Counted from the first letter of the stretch, positions 1-9,133 are shown. The stretch: DNA of 64,000 bases from an uncultured bacterium (GCA_905215965.1 CAJMSD010000001.1:248001-312000); one strand, 5' to 3'. Notes: generated by a model from the sequence alone, not told the origin. A program made the numbers and translations.

Positions 1-578
1 TATACTATTAATAAAGTATCGCAGCACAGATACGGTAGAGCGATACATAAACATATCAATTAATTATGCCAGACAAATATTAACATGATATGAACAAACT
101 GTTACGTAAATATTAAACACCTGTTCTTTGCCGTGAAATGCGGCAGCCGAGCGTGGTGCATATTCTTATAAATAATACTTTTGATATGTGTATTTTTTGT
201 GAAAGATAATTGTAAGTACAATGAATTTCGAAAACTTAAATTTAATGATATTATAAATTAACATAAAATAAATATATCGCCGTGATCAAAAAAATACCGG
301 TAGACAAAGTGTACAAAAAAACCTGATCGTATGTGTGCATTGCAACAAAAAAATCAAGGATATAATCCAAAAATTTTGTAAACCGTTGACAAGAAACAAA
401 ATGTAGAATATAATTGAAATGAAAATAGTTTGAGAATTGTGCGAAATTTTCGTGTATAAAATGACGTACAGTCTGCCGACCGTTTCGGCGCACAGCTCCG
501 TCGGCTGTTTTGGCGGAGTTATTCTCACATTTTTCTGAATCACCTAATATTATTTTTAACGAGAGGGGTTAATCACTT
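1..578. other. Intergenic region and leader upstream of the GH48 gene
   Basis: No gene is supported here; the reading frames on the - strand are short, AT-rich and lack a convincing ribosome binding site. The stretch holds a perfect sigma-A type promoter at 386-414 and a predicted leader of about 158 nt. In the leader, 475-479/485-489 (GCCGA/TCGGC) and 496-500/514-518 (CTCCG/CGGAG) can form short hairpins. A second TATAAT at 361-366 has TTGCAA 15 bp upstream, a weaker promoter candidate. Confidence 0.6.
386..414 (+). promoter_or_regulatory. Promoter for the GH48 cellulase
   Basis: TTGACA at 386-391 and TATAAT at 409-414 are both perfect consensus hexamers separated by exactly 17 bp. The predicted start of transcription near 421 leaves a long leader before the start codon at 579. 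A consensus promoter fits a strongly expressed exocellulase. Confidence 0.8.
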
Positions 579-3068
579 ATGATAAGTAAGAAGAACAAGG
601 CACGTACAGCGGCAGTTCTTGCAGCAGCTGTTTCAGCTACAGCTGTAATTCCTGCATTTGCTCCGTCTGCGGCAGCTCAGTCGGCAGCTACCGATGATAC
701 ATATGTCGGCAGATTTGCTGCGCTTTACGATGACGTTATCACTAACGGTCAGGAGAACGGCTATCTCAGCTCCAACACCAACGGCTCAGGTTCGTTCGGT
801 ATTCCTTACCATTCGGTAGAGACAGTTATCTGTGAGGCTCCTGACTACGGTCATGAGACAACATCAGAGGCTATGTCCTACATCGTTTGGGTAACAGCAA
901 TGAGAGACGCTCTCGGCGCACAGGACACTAACGATCTTTCAGCTACAAACGATCTTTCAAAGGGCTGGAAAACTCTTGAGGCTATGATCCCTGGTTGGTC
1001 AGAAGCAGCTAAGGGTTCATCTACAACAGTTAATTACAAGAGCCTCTGGAGTCAGTCGAGACTTAAGGCTGATTCGGCTCCCGAGCTTGACACTCCACAG
1101 GAGTATCCTACACATAATCAGGGCGGCGACGCTGTAAACCCGCTCTTTGAGGAATTCAAGAGCAGCTACAGAAACGATAACGGTTACTACCTCATGCACT
1201 GGCTTGCAGACGTTGACAACTGGTACGGCTTCGGCGGCAGCGGATCAAGCTTTACGTTTATCAATACCTTCCAGAGAGGCCGTCAGGAATCATGTTTTGA
1301 AACTGTTCCTCATCCTGCAATCGAAGAGTGTATCTACGGCGCAGGTTCGAATAACGGTATCAAGGCTATCTTCAACGGCTCGGGCAACGTTGCTCCTCAG
1401 TATGCGTTCACAAACGCTCCTGACGCTGAGGATCGTGCAATTCAGGCTGTTTACTTTGCTAATGTTTGGGGCGCAGGCGACAGCAGTGTAACTGCTCTTG
1501 CAGGTAAAATGGGCGACCAGCTTCGTAACGATATGTTCGATAAGTATTATAAGGCAATCGGCTGTCAGGATATCATGACCGGTTCCAGCGATTACAGTTC
1601 AGCTATAAAGGGTCAGCACTTCCTCAGAGCATGGTATACTTCATGGGGCGGCGCTCTCGGCAACTATGACTGGGCATGGCAGATCGGCTGCTCGCATTCA
1701 CACGAGTTCTATCAGAACCCGCTTGCTGCATACGCTCTCCTTTATGACAGCGGACTTAAGGCAGGAATGCTCGGCAATAACGCTGTTACCGACTATGAGA
1801 AGTCACTCAAGACTCAGATCGAGCTTTATCTCTGGCTTCAGTCAGCTGAAGGTCCTATCGGTGGCGGATGTACAAACTCACTTAACGGTAGATATGAAAA
1901 GTATCCTGAAGGTATGTCTACTTTCAATCAGATGGCTTATGTTGCTCACCCTGTATACGCTGACCCGGGTTCAAACCACTGGATCGGTAACCAGGTATGG
2001 GCTATCCAGCGTCTTGCTGAGCTTTATTACTATGTAAAGATCAAAGGCGACGCTACAAACGGTGCAAAGGACTTCGGCGGTCTTTCACTTGTGGAAGCTC
2101 TCGATACTATTCTTTCAAGATGGATCGATTGGTTCATTGACAACATCAAGTGGGACGAAGCTGATGAGGACGGAAATATCCAGCCTTACATGATTCCTTC
2201 AACACTCAACTGGGGTGAAATTCCTGAGGGCGAGAAGGATGAATTCGGCAACTTCGGCGACTGCTCATGGAACCGTGACAACCAGCCTGCTACTTGGACA
2301 GGTAAATATGACGCTCATGCTAACGACAATTATCATTGTACAATTGCCGGTTACGGCTATTCAGACGTAGGATGCGTATCTTCACTCTGTAATACTCTTA
2401 TCTACTACGCTGCTGCTAACAAGGTTTCAAACGATGCAGCTTACAAGGAAAGCGATAAGCTCGCTGAGAATTCGCTCTATACAGCTAACAAGCTCCTTAG
2501 CGCTCAGTGGGATAACGCCCGTGACGAGATCGGTCTTTCGTATGTTGAGCACAACGGAAGCCTCAGCAGACTCTTCACACAGGACGTTTACATTCCTTCA
2601 TATTACAATGCTAAGATGCCTGACGGAAGCGTTCTTGCTAACGGCGCTACATTTGCTTCTATCCGTAAGAGCTACGAGAAGGAAGAAAAGTTCATGGAAC
2701 TTAAGAATGCTTATAAGACTACAGGCAGCACAGAAGATGTTGATCTTACATACCACAGATTCTGGCACGCAGGTGACGCTCTTATGTCATACGGTTCAAT
2801 GGCTCTCCTCTTCCCTGAGGTTGATCCTATTTCCGATGAGGAACTTAAGGTAACTAAGTGGGGCGACGCTGACGTTGACGACGATGTAGATATGGATGAC
2901 GTTGTTGCTACACTTTGTGCAGCTTCAGGCATGGCAGAGCTTTCAGCTCAGGGTGCGCTTAATGCTGACGTTTACCAGAACGGTGACGGCATCAGCGTAA
3001 ACGATGCAGGTTCTATCCAGAAGTACCTCGCTCTCCAGATCGACGAACTTCCTGAATCATATCTTTAA
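579..3068 (+). CDS. Dockerin-bearing GH48 cellulase (processive exocellulase)
   Basis: Secreted glycoside hydrolase family 48 enzyme of 829 aa, a family known as processive cellobiohydrolases and major cellulosome components. Residues 1-34 form a signal peptide (basic start, Ala-rich core). The GH48 domain fills about 38-755; the APDYGHETTSEA block near 88-98 is the family signature carrying the proposed general acid Glu. Residues 760-825 are a dockerin with two Asp-rich calcium loops (GDADVDDDVDMDD, then NADVYQNGDGISVNDA). There is no carbohydrate-binding module. The gene is monocistronic, with its own promoter and terminator. The dockerin argues for an R. flavefaciens-like host, because R. 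albus GH48 enzymes carry CBM37 instead. The start codon has only a GAGAGGGG-like site about 12 nt upstream, but the signal peptide begins there. Confidence 0.95.
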   Translation: MISKKNKARTAAVLAAAVSATAVIPAFAPSAAAQSAATDDTYVGRFAALYDDVITNGQENGYLSSNTNGSGSFGIPYHSVETVICEAPDYGHETTSEAMSYIVWVTAMRDALGAQDTNDLSATNDLSKGWKTLEAMIPGWSEAAKGSSTTVNYKSLWSQSRLKADSAPELDTPQEYPTHNQGGDAVNPLFEEFKSSYRNDNGYYLMHWLADVDNWYGFGGSGSSFTFINTFQRGRQESCFETVPHPAIEECIYGAGSNNGIKAIFNGSGNVAPQYAFTNAPDAEDRAIQAVYFANVWGAGDSSVTALAGKMGDQLRNDMFDKYYKAIGCQDIMTGSSDYSSAIKGQHFLRAWYTSWGGALGNYDWAWQIGCSHSHEFYQNPLAAYALLYDSGLKAGMLGNNAVTDYEKSLKTQIELYLWLQSAEGPIGGGCTNSLNGRYEKYPEGMSTFNQMAYVAHPVYADPGSNHWIGNQVWAIQRLAELYYYVKIKGDATNGAKDFGGLSLVEALDTILSRWIDWFIDNIKWDEADEDGNIQPYMIPSTLNWGEIPEGEKDEFGNFGDCSWNRDNQPATWTGKYDAHANDNYHCTIAGYGYSDVGCVSSLCNTLIYYAAANKVSNDAAYKESDKLAENSLYTANKLLSAQWDNARDEIGLSYVEHNGSLSRLFTQDVYIPSYYNAKMPDGSVLANGATFASIRKSYEKEEKFMELKNAYKTTGSTEDVDLTYHRFWHAGDALMSYGSMALLFPEVDPISDEELKVTKWGDADVDDDVDMDDVVATLCAASGMAELSAQGALNADVYQNGDGISVNDAGSIQKYLALQIDELPESYL

Positions 3069-3085
3069 TATATAAGGTAATTATT

Positions 3086-3118
3086 AAGAGGACGCATTTG
3101 CGTCCTCTTTTTGTTTTT
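3086..3118 (+). terminator. Terminator of the GH48 gene
   Basis: An 11-base inverted repeat (AAGAGGACGCA at 3086-3096, TGCGTCCTCTT at 3099-3109) folds into a tight hairpin followed by a T-rich run to 3118. It lies 18 nt after the stop codon. Confidence 0.9.
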
Positions 3119-3124
3119 TAGGTA

Positions 3125-3153
3125 TTGCATTTCTTGAAAATTAGTGGTATAAT
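3125..3153 (+). promoter_or_regulatory. Promoter of the yicC-gmk-priA cluster
   Basis: TTGCAT at 3125-3130, a 17 bp spacer, and TATAAT at 3148-3153 preceded by TGG, which makes an extended -10 element. It stands just behind the GH48 terminator and in front of yicC, so it probably drives the long housekeeping cluster. Confidence 0.7.
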
Positions 3154-3206
3154 TATATAATACCATAATAGTGTTATTGTATAATTTCAGGAAGGCAGGT
3201 GATTCT

Positions 3207-4085
3207 GTGATAAGAAGCATGACCGGATACGGTCGCTCACAGAAAATCATCAACGGACGTGACATAACCGTTGAAATACGTTCTGTAAATCATAGATATT
3301 ACGAGTATTCTTCAAGAATACCGAGAGTTTATAATTACATCGACGAGAAGCTTAAAGCTTTGATAAAAGCTTCTATCTCAAGAGGAAAGGTAGAGGTTTC
3401 TGTAAATATAAATACAATTGAGGGCAAAGATGCTCTCATTCGCATAAATATGGGAGCTGCCGAGGGCTATATCGAAGCTTTGCGGAGCGTTTCGGAACAG
3501 CTTGGTCTTGCGGACGATCTTAAACTTTCGAATCTTGTAAAGCTCCCCGATATTTTTAACGTACAGAAGGCTCCTGATGATGAGCAGCAGATCTGGGACG
3601 ATGTTTCTTCCGTTGCGGCGGAAGCCATTGAAAAATTTGTTGAAATGCGCACAGTCGAGGGTGCAAAGCTGAAAAGTGACGTCCTTGCAAAAGCTGAGAA
3701 TATCGAAAAGTTTGTGGAAAAAGTCGAAGCGATCTCTCCAGAAACAGTGGAAAATTACCGCAGCAGGCTTTATGCGAAGCTGTCGGAGATCCTCAGCAGC
3801 AACGATATCGACCAGCAGCGTATTATCACTGAAGCTGCTCTTTTTGCCGACAAAATCGCTGTCGATGAGGAAACCGTCCGCTTGAGAAGCCATATAGCTC
3901 AGCTCAGAGCAATGCTCGAAGCCGAGGAATGCGTCGGCAGAAAGCTTGATTTTCTCGTTCAGGAAATGAACCGCGAGGTTAATACGATCGGCTCAAAGGC
4001 TCAGGAAATAAGGATCTCGCAAATAGTCGTTGAAATGAAATCCGAGATCGAAAAGATCCGTGAGCAGATCCAGAATATAGAGTAG
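3207..4085 (+). CDS. yicC: YicC/YloC family endoribonuclease-like protein
   Basis: 292 aa member of the YicC/YloC family (YicC_N followed by DUF1732), linked in other bacteria to RNA turnover as an endoribonuclease. I chose the GTG at 3207 because it yields the family's usual N-terminus (MIRSMTGYGRS) and has AGGAAGG/AGGTGA upstream; an earlier in-frame GTG at 3171 adds 12 unrelated residues. The C-terminal part (LDFLVQEMNREVNTIGSKA) is the most conserved block of the family. It heads the cluster and is followed 7 nt later by remA, as in Bacillus (yloC-ylzA-gmk). Confidence 0.9.
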   Translation: MIRSMTGYGRSQKIINGRDITVEIRSVNHRYYEYSSRIPRVYNYIDEKLKALIKASISRGKVEVSVNINTIEGKDALIRINMGAAEGYIEALRSVSEQLGLADDLKLSNLVKLPDIFNVQKAPDDEQQIWDDVSSVAAEAIEKFVEMRTVEGAKLKSDVLAKAENIEKFVEKVEAISPETVENYRSRLYAKLSEILSSNDIDQQRIITEAALFADKIAVDEETVRLRSHIAQLRAMLEAEECVGRKLDFLVQEMNREVNTIGSKAQEIRISQIVVEMKSEIEKIREQIQNIE

Positions 4086-4092
4086 GTGAAGT

Positions 4093-4347
4093 ATGAAGCT
4101 GATCAATATAGGCTACGGAAACATGGTTTCCGCCAATAGGATAGTCACGATCGTAAGTCCCGAATCTGCGCCGATCAAAAGGCTAATTCAGGAGGCTCGC
4201 GACGACGGCAGAGCTATCGATGCAACGTACGGGCGCAAAACGAGAGCGGTCATTATTATGGACAGCGGTCATGTTATCCTGTCTTCTCTCATAACCGATA
4301 CGCTTGCTTCACGAATCAACGAATCCGGAGGAAATGACGATGACTAA
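4093..4347 (+). CDS. remA: RemA/DUF370 family DNA-binding regulator
   Basis: 84 aa DUF370 protein. RemA of Bacillus is a DNA-binding activator of matrix and osmoprotection genes; here only the family is certain. The signature INIGYGNMVSANRI at the N-terminus and IDATYGRKTRAVIIMDSGHVILS in the middle are typical. The 3' end overlaps the start of gmk by 8 nt, which suggests translational coupling, and the yicC-remA-gmk-rpoZ order is the standard Firmicutes arrangement. Confidence 0.9.
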   Translation: MKLINIGYGNMVSANRIVTIVSPESAPIKRLIQEARDDGRAIDATYGRKTRAVIIMDSGHVILSSLITDTLASRINESGGNDDD

Positions 4348-4945
4348 AGGAAGATTGATAGTTTTTTCCGCTCCGTCCGGCTGCGGAAAAGGAACTATGA
4401 TAAAAGAAATTCTCAAGGACGAAAATTATTTTTTGTCAGTGTCCGATACAACGAGAGCGCCAAGGACTGAGGATATCCCGGGCGTTACGTATAATTTTTT
4501 GACAAGAGAGCAGTTCGAGTCACTTATCAGAGAAAACGGATACCTGGAATATGCCGAGTATTGCGGCAATTACTACGGCTCGCCTGTTAAACCGATAGAG
4601 GAGCGGCTTGCCGCGGGTAAGGATGTAATCCTCGAAATTGAGGTTCAGGGCGCAATGAAAATTAAAGCCAAGCGTCCCGACGCGCTCATGATCTTCGTGC
4701 TTCCGCCTTCGGTCGCAGAGCTGCGCCGCCGCCTTAATAAGCGCGGAACGGAAGCTCAGGACGTTATCGACAGACGCGTTGCCGCCGCAGCCGATGAGAT
4801 CGCTCATGCACATGAGTACGATTATGTTATTGTCAACGATGCTCTTGAAGTCGCAATTGCCGACTTCAAGGCTATCATAAAGGCTGAAAAGCATAAAGCC
4901 GAGTATGCCGCTGAAATTATTGATGAGGTGATTAAAAATGCTTAG
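4340..4945 (+). CDS. gmk: Guanylate kinase
   Basis: 201 aa cytoplasmic enzyme converting GMP and ATP to GDP and ADP. The P-loop SGCGKGT lies at 13-19, and the GMP-binding region includes SDTTRAPR and a GNYYGSP motif. Two ATG codons are close together (4334 and 4340); GGAGG at 4327-4331 is 8 nt from the second, so I use 4340. The gene overlaps remA in front and rpoZ behind (8 nt), as expected for a tightly coupled operon. Confidence 0.95.
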   Translation: MTKGRLIVFSAPSGCGKGTMIKEILKDENYFLSVSDTTRAPRTEDIPGVTYNFLTREQFESLIRENGYLEYAEYCGNYYGSPVKPIEERLAAGKDVILEIEVQGAMKIKAKRPDALMIFVLPPSVAELRRRLNKRGTEAQDVIDRRVAAAADEIAHAHEYDYVIVNDALEVAIADFKAIIKAEKHKAEYAAEIIDEVIKNA

Positions 4946-5141
4946 ACCGGCAGTAAATCAGATTATTTCAAAAAATGAGAGCTGTTATTCGCTCGTGATC
5001 GCAGTTGCCAAGAGAGCGAGAGCTATCGCAGACGAGCTTAGCGAGAACAACCAGATCCTTGAGGGAAAGCCCGTTAAGACCGCTGTAGAGGAAATCGCAA
5101 GCGGTAAATACAAGATCAGCTACGACAACGTCGGAGAGTAA
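4938..5141 (+). CDS. rpoZ: RNA polymerase omega subunit
   Basis: 67 aa small subunit that helps assemble and stabilise RNA polymerase. The N-terminal half contains the family pattern (SCYSLVIAVAKRARAIADE) and the position after gmk is conserved in Firmicutes. In Bacillus coaBC follows rpoZ; here priA follows directly after 3 nt. Confidence 0.92.
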   Translation: MLRPAVNQIISKNESCYSLVIAVAKRARAIADELSENNQILEGKPVKTAVEEIASGKYKISYDNVGE

Positions 5142-5144
5142 TTT

Positions 5145-7595
5145 ATGCCCTTAATTGCGGAGATAGCCGTCAGCAATACAGCCTATTCCTTCGATATGCT
5201 GTTCAGCTACCTTGTTCCCGCAGAGCTTGAAAAGAGCGTTTGCTGCGGATGCAGGGCGATAGTTCCCTTCGGCAGAGGAAACAGCTGCCGTATCGGCGTT
5301 ATTATGCGGCTTTCACAGGGAGAAGCTTCCGGACTTAAATGCATTTCCGAGCTTATCGACGATGAACCCGTTGTTTCTGCGGAGCTGCTCAGACTGGCGG
5401 TATATATAAGAGAGAATACTTTCTGTACCTATTTCGAGGCGGTCAAGGCTATGCTGCCGCCCGGAATGAGTATCACCGTAAAGGAACGTTTCAGCCTTAA
5501 CAAGGATTTTGTCGGATATGATTCTCTTTCGCCCGAAGCTTCGCGGCTTCTTGACTGCCTGAGAAATGCCGCCGGTAAGGCTGAGCTTGATGCGATAACC
5601 GACGCTGCCGAATCTGACGGAAAGCGACGCATCATAAAAGAGCTTTGCGGCGCTTCCGCTTTGATTTCAGATAACGTTCTGCATCAGGCAGTCGGCGACG
5701 CTTCCGTAAAAATGCTTCGTCCAAGCGGTCAATATTCGGAAGATCCCGACAGCTTCCGGCTTACTCCTAAGCAGAAAAAAGTCGCGGATTTTCTTGTGGA
5801 ATGCGGCTGTGCTGCCTATAAGGAAGCAGCTTATATGTGCGGAGTAACGTCTGCCGTGCTGAAAAAGCTTGTTGCGGCTGGCGCGGCTGAGGAGTATGAA
5901 AACGAGGTTCTGCGAACCGTTGGCGGAGAATGCGAGGAGAAACGAAGCATCGGCGATATCGTCCTTTCGGAGGAACAGCAGTCAGTCAGAGACGAAGTCC
6001 TGAACAAGCTCAAAGAGCGCAGACAGGAGACTTTTCTGCTCCACGGCGTTACCGGAAGCGGAAAAACTTCGGTTTTTGAAAAGCTTATCGCCGATACTCT
6101 CGATATGGGTCGTCAGGCTCTTCTGATGATACCGGAAATCGGTCTTACTCCGCAGATATTGAAAAGATTCAGGTCGCTTTTCGGAGAAAAGGTCGCCGTT
6201 ATTCACAGCGGACTTTCCCTCGGTCAGCGCTACGATGAGTACAAAAGGATCAAGCGCGGCGAGGCAAGCGTTGTCATCGGCACAAGAAGCGCGGCTTTTG
6301 CTCCGCTGAGCAATATCGGCATCATCATAATGGACGAGGAGGGCGAGAGGTCGTATAAATCCGACAGCGCTCCCAGATACAATACCTGCGACGTGGCTAA
6401 GCAGAGGTGCGCGTTTCATAATGCAGTGCTGCTGCTCGCGTCGGCAACTCCGTCGATCGAGAGCCGATATTACGCCGAAAAGGGATTGTACAAGCTCCTA
6501 AAAATGACAAAGCGGTACCGCAGCGATTCGCTGCCGAAAGTCGAGATAATCGACATGAATATCGAGCGTCAGGAGGGAGTTAAGTCTGAATTCAGCCGTC
6601 GGCTTACCGAGGAGATCAATCAGAATCTCAAAAACGGCGAGCAGACGATATTGCTGCTGAATCGGCGCGGCTTCCATACGATCATAAGCTGCTGCGATTG
6701 CTATCAGCCGCTGTATTGCCCGAATTGCTCGGTTCCGCTGACGTATCACAAGGCGAACGGCAGACTGATGTGCCACTACTGCGGCTACACGAGAGAGCCT
6801 GCCAAAAGCTGTCCTGTGTGCGGCTCTGAGCGCCTGAAAAGTATGGGCTTCGGCACACAGCGTCTTGAGGAGGAGCTTTCCGTCTGCTTTCCGTCCGCAA
6901 GAATACTCCGTATGGACGCGGATACCACGTTTTCACGCTATTCGTATGAAAAAAATTTCTCCGCCTTTCGCAAAGGCGAATACGATATCATGATAGGCAC
7001 TCAGATGATAGGCAAGGGACTGGATTTTCCGAATGTTACGCTTGTTGGAGTGCTTTCGGTCGATAAAGCTCTGTATGCAGGGGATTTCCGCAGCTATGAG
7101 CGGACGTTTTCACTTATAACGCAGGTCGTCGGCAGAGGCGGCAGAAGCGAAAAGCAGGGGAGAGCCTTGCTGCAAACCTTTATTCCCGACCATTATGTCA
7201 TGAATCTTGCCGCGCAGCAGGATTACGACGCGTTCTACAGCGAGGAGATCGCAATACGGCGCGCGATGATATTTCCTCCCGTCTGCGATATGTGCGTGTT
7301 CGGTTTTTCCGGAACGGACGATAACGGAGTAAAAAATGGCGCGGAGGCGGTTTTGCAGCTCATGAACACCAAGCTTCGGGCATTGAATCCTAAAACTCCA
7401 ATAAGAGTTCTCGGCCCGGTAAAGTGCTCCTATGGCAGAATAAACGGCAAATTCAGATACAGAATAATCATGAAATGTAAAAATAACCGCGAGATGCGCG
7501 GATTTATTTCCGATATACTTGTAAGCTCACAGAAACTCGGCGAAATGAAAAAAATTTCGCTTTATGCCGATATGAACGGCGATACGGGAATATGA
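5145..7595 (+). CDS. priA: Primosomal protein PriA (replication restart helicase)
   Basis: 816 aa superfamily 2 helicase that reloads the replisome at stalled forks. The order is an N-terminal DNA-binding domain (1-110), a winged-helix region, a helicase core with Walker A GVTGSGKT at 301-308, a zinc-binding insert with the eight Cys near 520-560 (CCDC, CPNC, CHYC, CPVC), the GFGTQRLEEEL motif, and a C-terminal domain. Oddities: the Walker B box usually written DEEH reads DEEG (397-400), KGHDF is KGLDF, and QVAGRAGR is QVVGRGGR. The frame is intact and length normal. Its place between rpoZ and def is the Firmicutes order. Confidence 0.93.
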   Translation: MPLIAEIAVSNTAYSFDMLFSYLVPAELEKSVCCGCRAIVPFGRGNSCRIGVIMRLSQGEASGLKCISELIDDEPVVSAELLRLAVYIRENTFCTYFEAVKAMLPPGMSITVKERFSLNKDFVGYDSLSPEASRLLDCLRNAAGKAELDAITDAAESDGKRRIIKELCGASALISDNVLHQAVGDASVKMLRPSGQYSEDPDSFRLTPKQKKVADFLVECGCAAYKEAAYMCGVTSAVLKKLVAAGAAEEYENEVLRTVGGECEEKRSIGDIVLSEEQQSVRDEVLNKLKERRQETFLLHGVTGSGKTSVFEKLIADTLDMGRQALLMIPEIGLTPQILKRFRSLFGEKVAVIHSGLSLGQRYDEYKRIKRGEASVVIGTRSAAFAPLSNIGIIIMDEEGERSYKSDSAPRYNTCDVAKQRCAFHNAVLLLASATPSIESRYYAEKGLYKLLKMTKRYRSDSLPKVEIIDMNIERQEGVKSEFSRRLTEEINQNLKNGEQTILLLNRRGFHTIISCCDCYQPLYCPNCSVPLTYHKANGRLMCHYCGYTREPAKSCPVCGSERLKSMGFGTQRLEEELSVCFPSARILRMDADTTFSRYSYEKNFSAFRKGEYDIMIGTQMIGKGLDFPNVTLVGVLSVDKALYAGDFRSYERTFSLITQVVGRGGRSEKQGRALLQTFIPDHYVMNLAAQQDYDAFYSEEIAIRRAMIFPPVCDMCVFGFSGTDDNGVKNGAEAVLQLMNTKLRALNPKTPIRVLGPVKCSYGRINGKFRYRIIMKCKNNREMRGFISDILVSSQKLGEMKKISLYADMNGDTGI

Positions 7596-7737
7596 CAACG
7601 GGAAATCGCGGAAATTTTAATAGATCTGTCCTTGACCGAAGGCGAGTTTTGTCATGGCTTCAGCGGATATCCGCATAGACTGTTAATGTGGATCTTCCGT
7701 ATCGGCAGGACTAACATATAAAAAGGAAGGTAATGAA

Positions 7738-8202
7738 ATGGCACTCAGAAATATTTTTACCGATAAAGAACCGATTCTTCACATGGTTTGCAAGCCTGTC
7801 GAAAAATTTGACGAAAAGCTTGCTATACTGCTTGACGATATGCATGAAACTCTTGATAAGGCGCAGGGAGTCGGTCTTGCCGCTCCGCAGGTCGGAATTT
7901 GCAGGAGACTTTTTATTATGCATCTCGGAGAGGAGCGCATAGAAGCGATAAATCCGCAGATAATCAAAACAAAGGGCAAGCAGAGAGTTCTTGAAGGCTG
8001 CCTTTCATGTCCCGATAAGTGGGGATACGTTAAGCGTCCGATGAAAGCCGTTTTGAAGGCTCAGGACAGAAACGGCGAGTGGTATGAACGCGAATTTGAG
8101 GAGCTTGGCGCGCAGTGTACCTGCCATGAAAACGATCACCTTGACGGCCATGTTTTCCTGGAGATAGTTGAAGAATTTGTACGTCCCGAAGAGGTGGAAT
8201 AA
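7738..8202 (+). CDS. def: Peptide deformylase
   Basis: 154 aa metalloenzyme that removes the formyl group from nascent N-formylmethionine. All three motifs are visible: GVGLAAPQVG at 44-53, EGCLSCP at 86-92 with the metal-binding Cys88, and HENDH at 130-134. The second motif has Cys where Val is common. GGAAGG stands 7 nt before the ATG. A 142 nt gap separates it from priA and holds no supported gene. It is followed at once by fmt, which adds the formyl group that Def removes. Confidence 0.95.
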   Translation: MALRNIFTDKEPILHMVCKPVEKFDEKLAILLDDMHETLDKAQGVGLAAPQVGICRRLFIMHLGEERIEAINPQIIKTKGKQRVLEGCLSCPDKWGYVKRPMKAVLKAQDRNGEWYEREFEELGAQCTCHENDHLDGHVFLEIVEEFVRPEEVE

Positions 8203-8203
8203 T

Positions 8204-9133
8204 ATGAAAATTGTTTTTATGGGAACTCCCGAGTTCGCTGTTCCGTGTCTCAGGACGCTTGCGGAGAGCGAGCACGAGCTTGCTGCTGTATTTACTCAGC
8301 CCGACAAGCCAAAAGGCAGAGGATATAAGATGATCCCGACTCCGGTAAAGGCGGCGGCTCAGGAGTACGATATCCCCGTTTATCAGCCGCTTTCACTGCG
8401 AAAAGGCGACGACGCGGAAAATGCAATGAAGATTTTGAACGATATTGCTCCGCAGCTTATCGTTGTTACGGCTTACGGTCAGATACTGCCGAAGGAGATC
8501 CTTGAGCTTCCCGAGTACGGCTGCATAAATATCCATGCATCGCTTCTTCCGAAGTACAGAGGAGCTGCTCCTATAAACTGGTGTATCCTCAACGGCGAAA
8601 AAGTCACGGGAGTAACGTCAATGAAAATGGAGGAGGGTCTCGATACCGGCGATATGCTTATAAGGCACGAGACGGAAATCGGCGAAAACGAGACGTATCA
8701 GGAGCTTTATGAAAGGCTTTCCGTTATGGGAGGGGAGGTTCTCGCGGAGACTCTTAATGCTCTCGAAGCCGGAACGCTTGCTCCGAAAAAGCAGGACGAC
8801 TCGGAGTCTTGTTATTCTCCGATGATACGCAAGGAAATGAGCGCGCTTGATTTTGGCAGATCGGCGGCGGAGATACACAATACTATCCGCGGAGTTACAG
8901 GCTTTACAATGCTTTCGGGAAAGAGACTGAAGGTGTTCAGGTCTGAAATTTTGGACATTATTGCTTCCGATGCCGCAAACGGAGAGATAGTCTGTCCCGA
9001 CTGTTTTGCGGTAAAGTGCGGCGACGGCAGAGCCGTTAAGTTCCTTGAGGTTCAGCTGGAGGGCAGCAAACGAATGAAAACAGAAGATTTCCTGAGAGGA
9101 AGAAAATTAGAAAAAGGCTTTTTGCTTGTATAG
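8204..9133 (+). CDS. fmt: Methionyl-tRNA formyltransferase
   Basis: 309 aa enzyme that formylates initiator Met-tRNA using 10-formyltetrahydrofolate. The start MKIVFMGTPEFAVP is the classical N-terminus; upstream in-frame codons overlap def and are ignored. The catalytic block HASLLPKYRGAAPINW and the downstream GLDTGDM motif are present, followed by the C-terminal OB-like domain. It lies one nucleotide after the def stop codon, a pairing seen across bacteria. Confidence 0.95.
   Translation: MKIVFMGTPEFAVPCLRTLAESEHELAAVFTQPDKPKGRGYKMIPTPVKAAAQEYDIPVYQPLSLRKGDDAENAMKILNDIAPQLIVVTAYGQILPKEILELPEYGCINIHASLLPKYRGAAPINWCILNGEKVTGVTSMKMEEGLDTGDMLIRHETEIGENETYQELYERLSVMGGEVLAETLNALEAGTLAPKKQDDSESCYSPMIRKEMSALDFGRSAAEIHNTIRGVTGFTMLSGKRLKVFRSEILDIIASDAANGEIVCPDCFAVKCGDGRAVKFLEVQLEGSKRMKTEDFLRGRKLEKGFLLV

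Noticed and set aside
251..543. Two overlapping - strand reading frames in the GH48 leader
   Set aside because: They lie across the promoter and leader of the + strand gene, have no ribosome site and encode AT-driven hydrophobic sequence.
7592..7678. A 28-codon frame starting in an ATGA overlap with the priA stop
   Set aside because: The peptide is Arg/Ser/Asn-rich with no recognisable pattern, and there is only a weak GGGAA site. Conservation would be needed.
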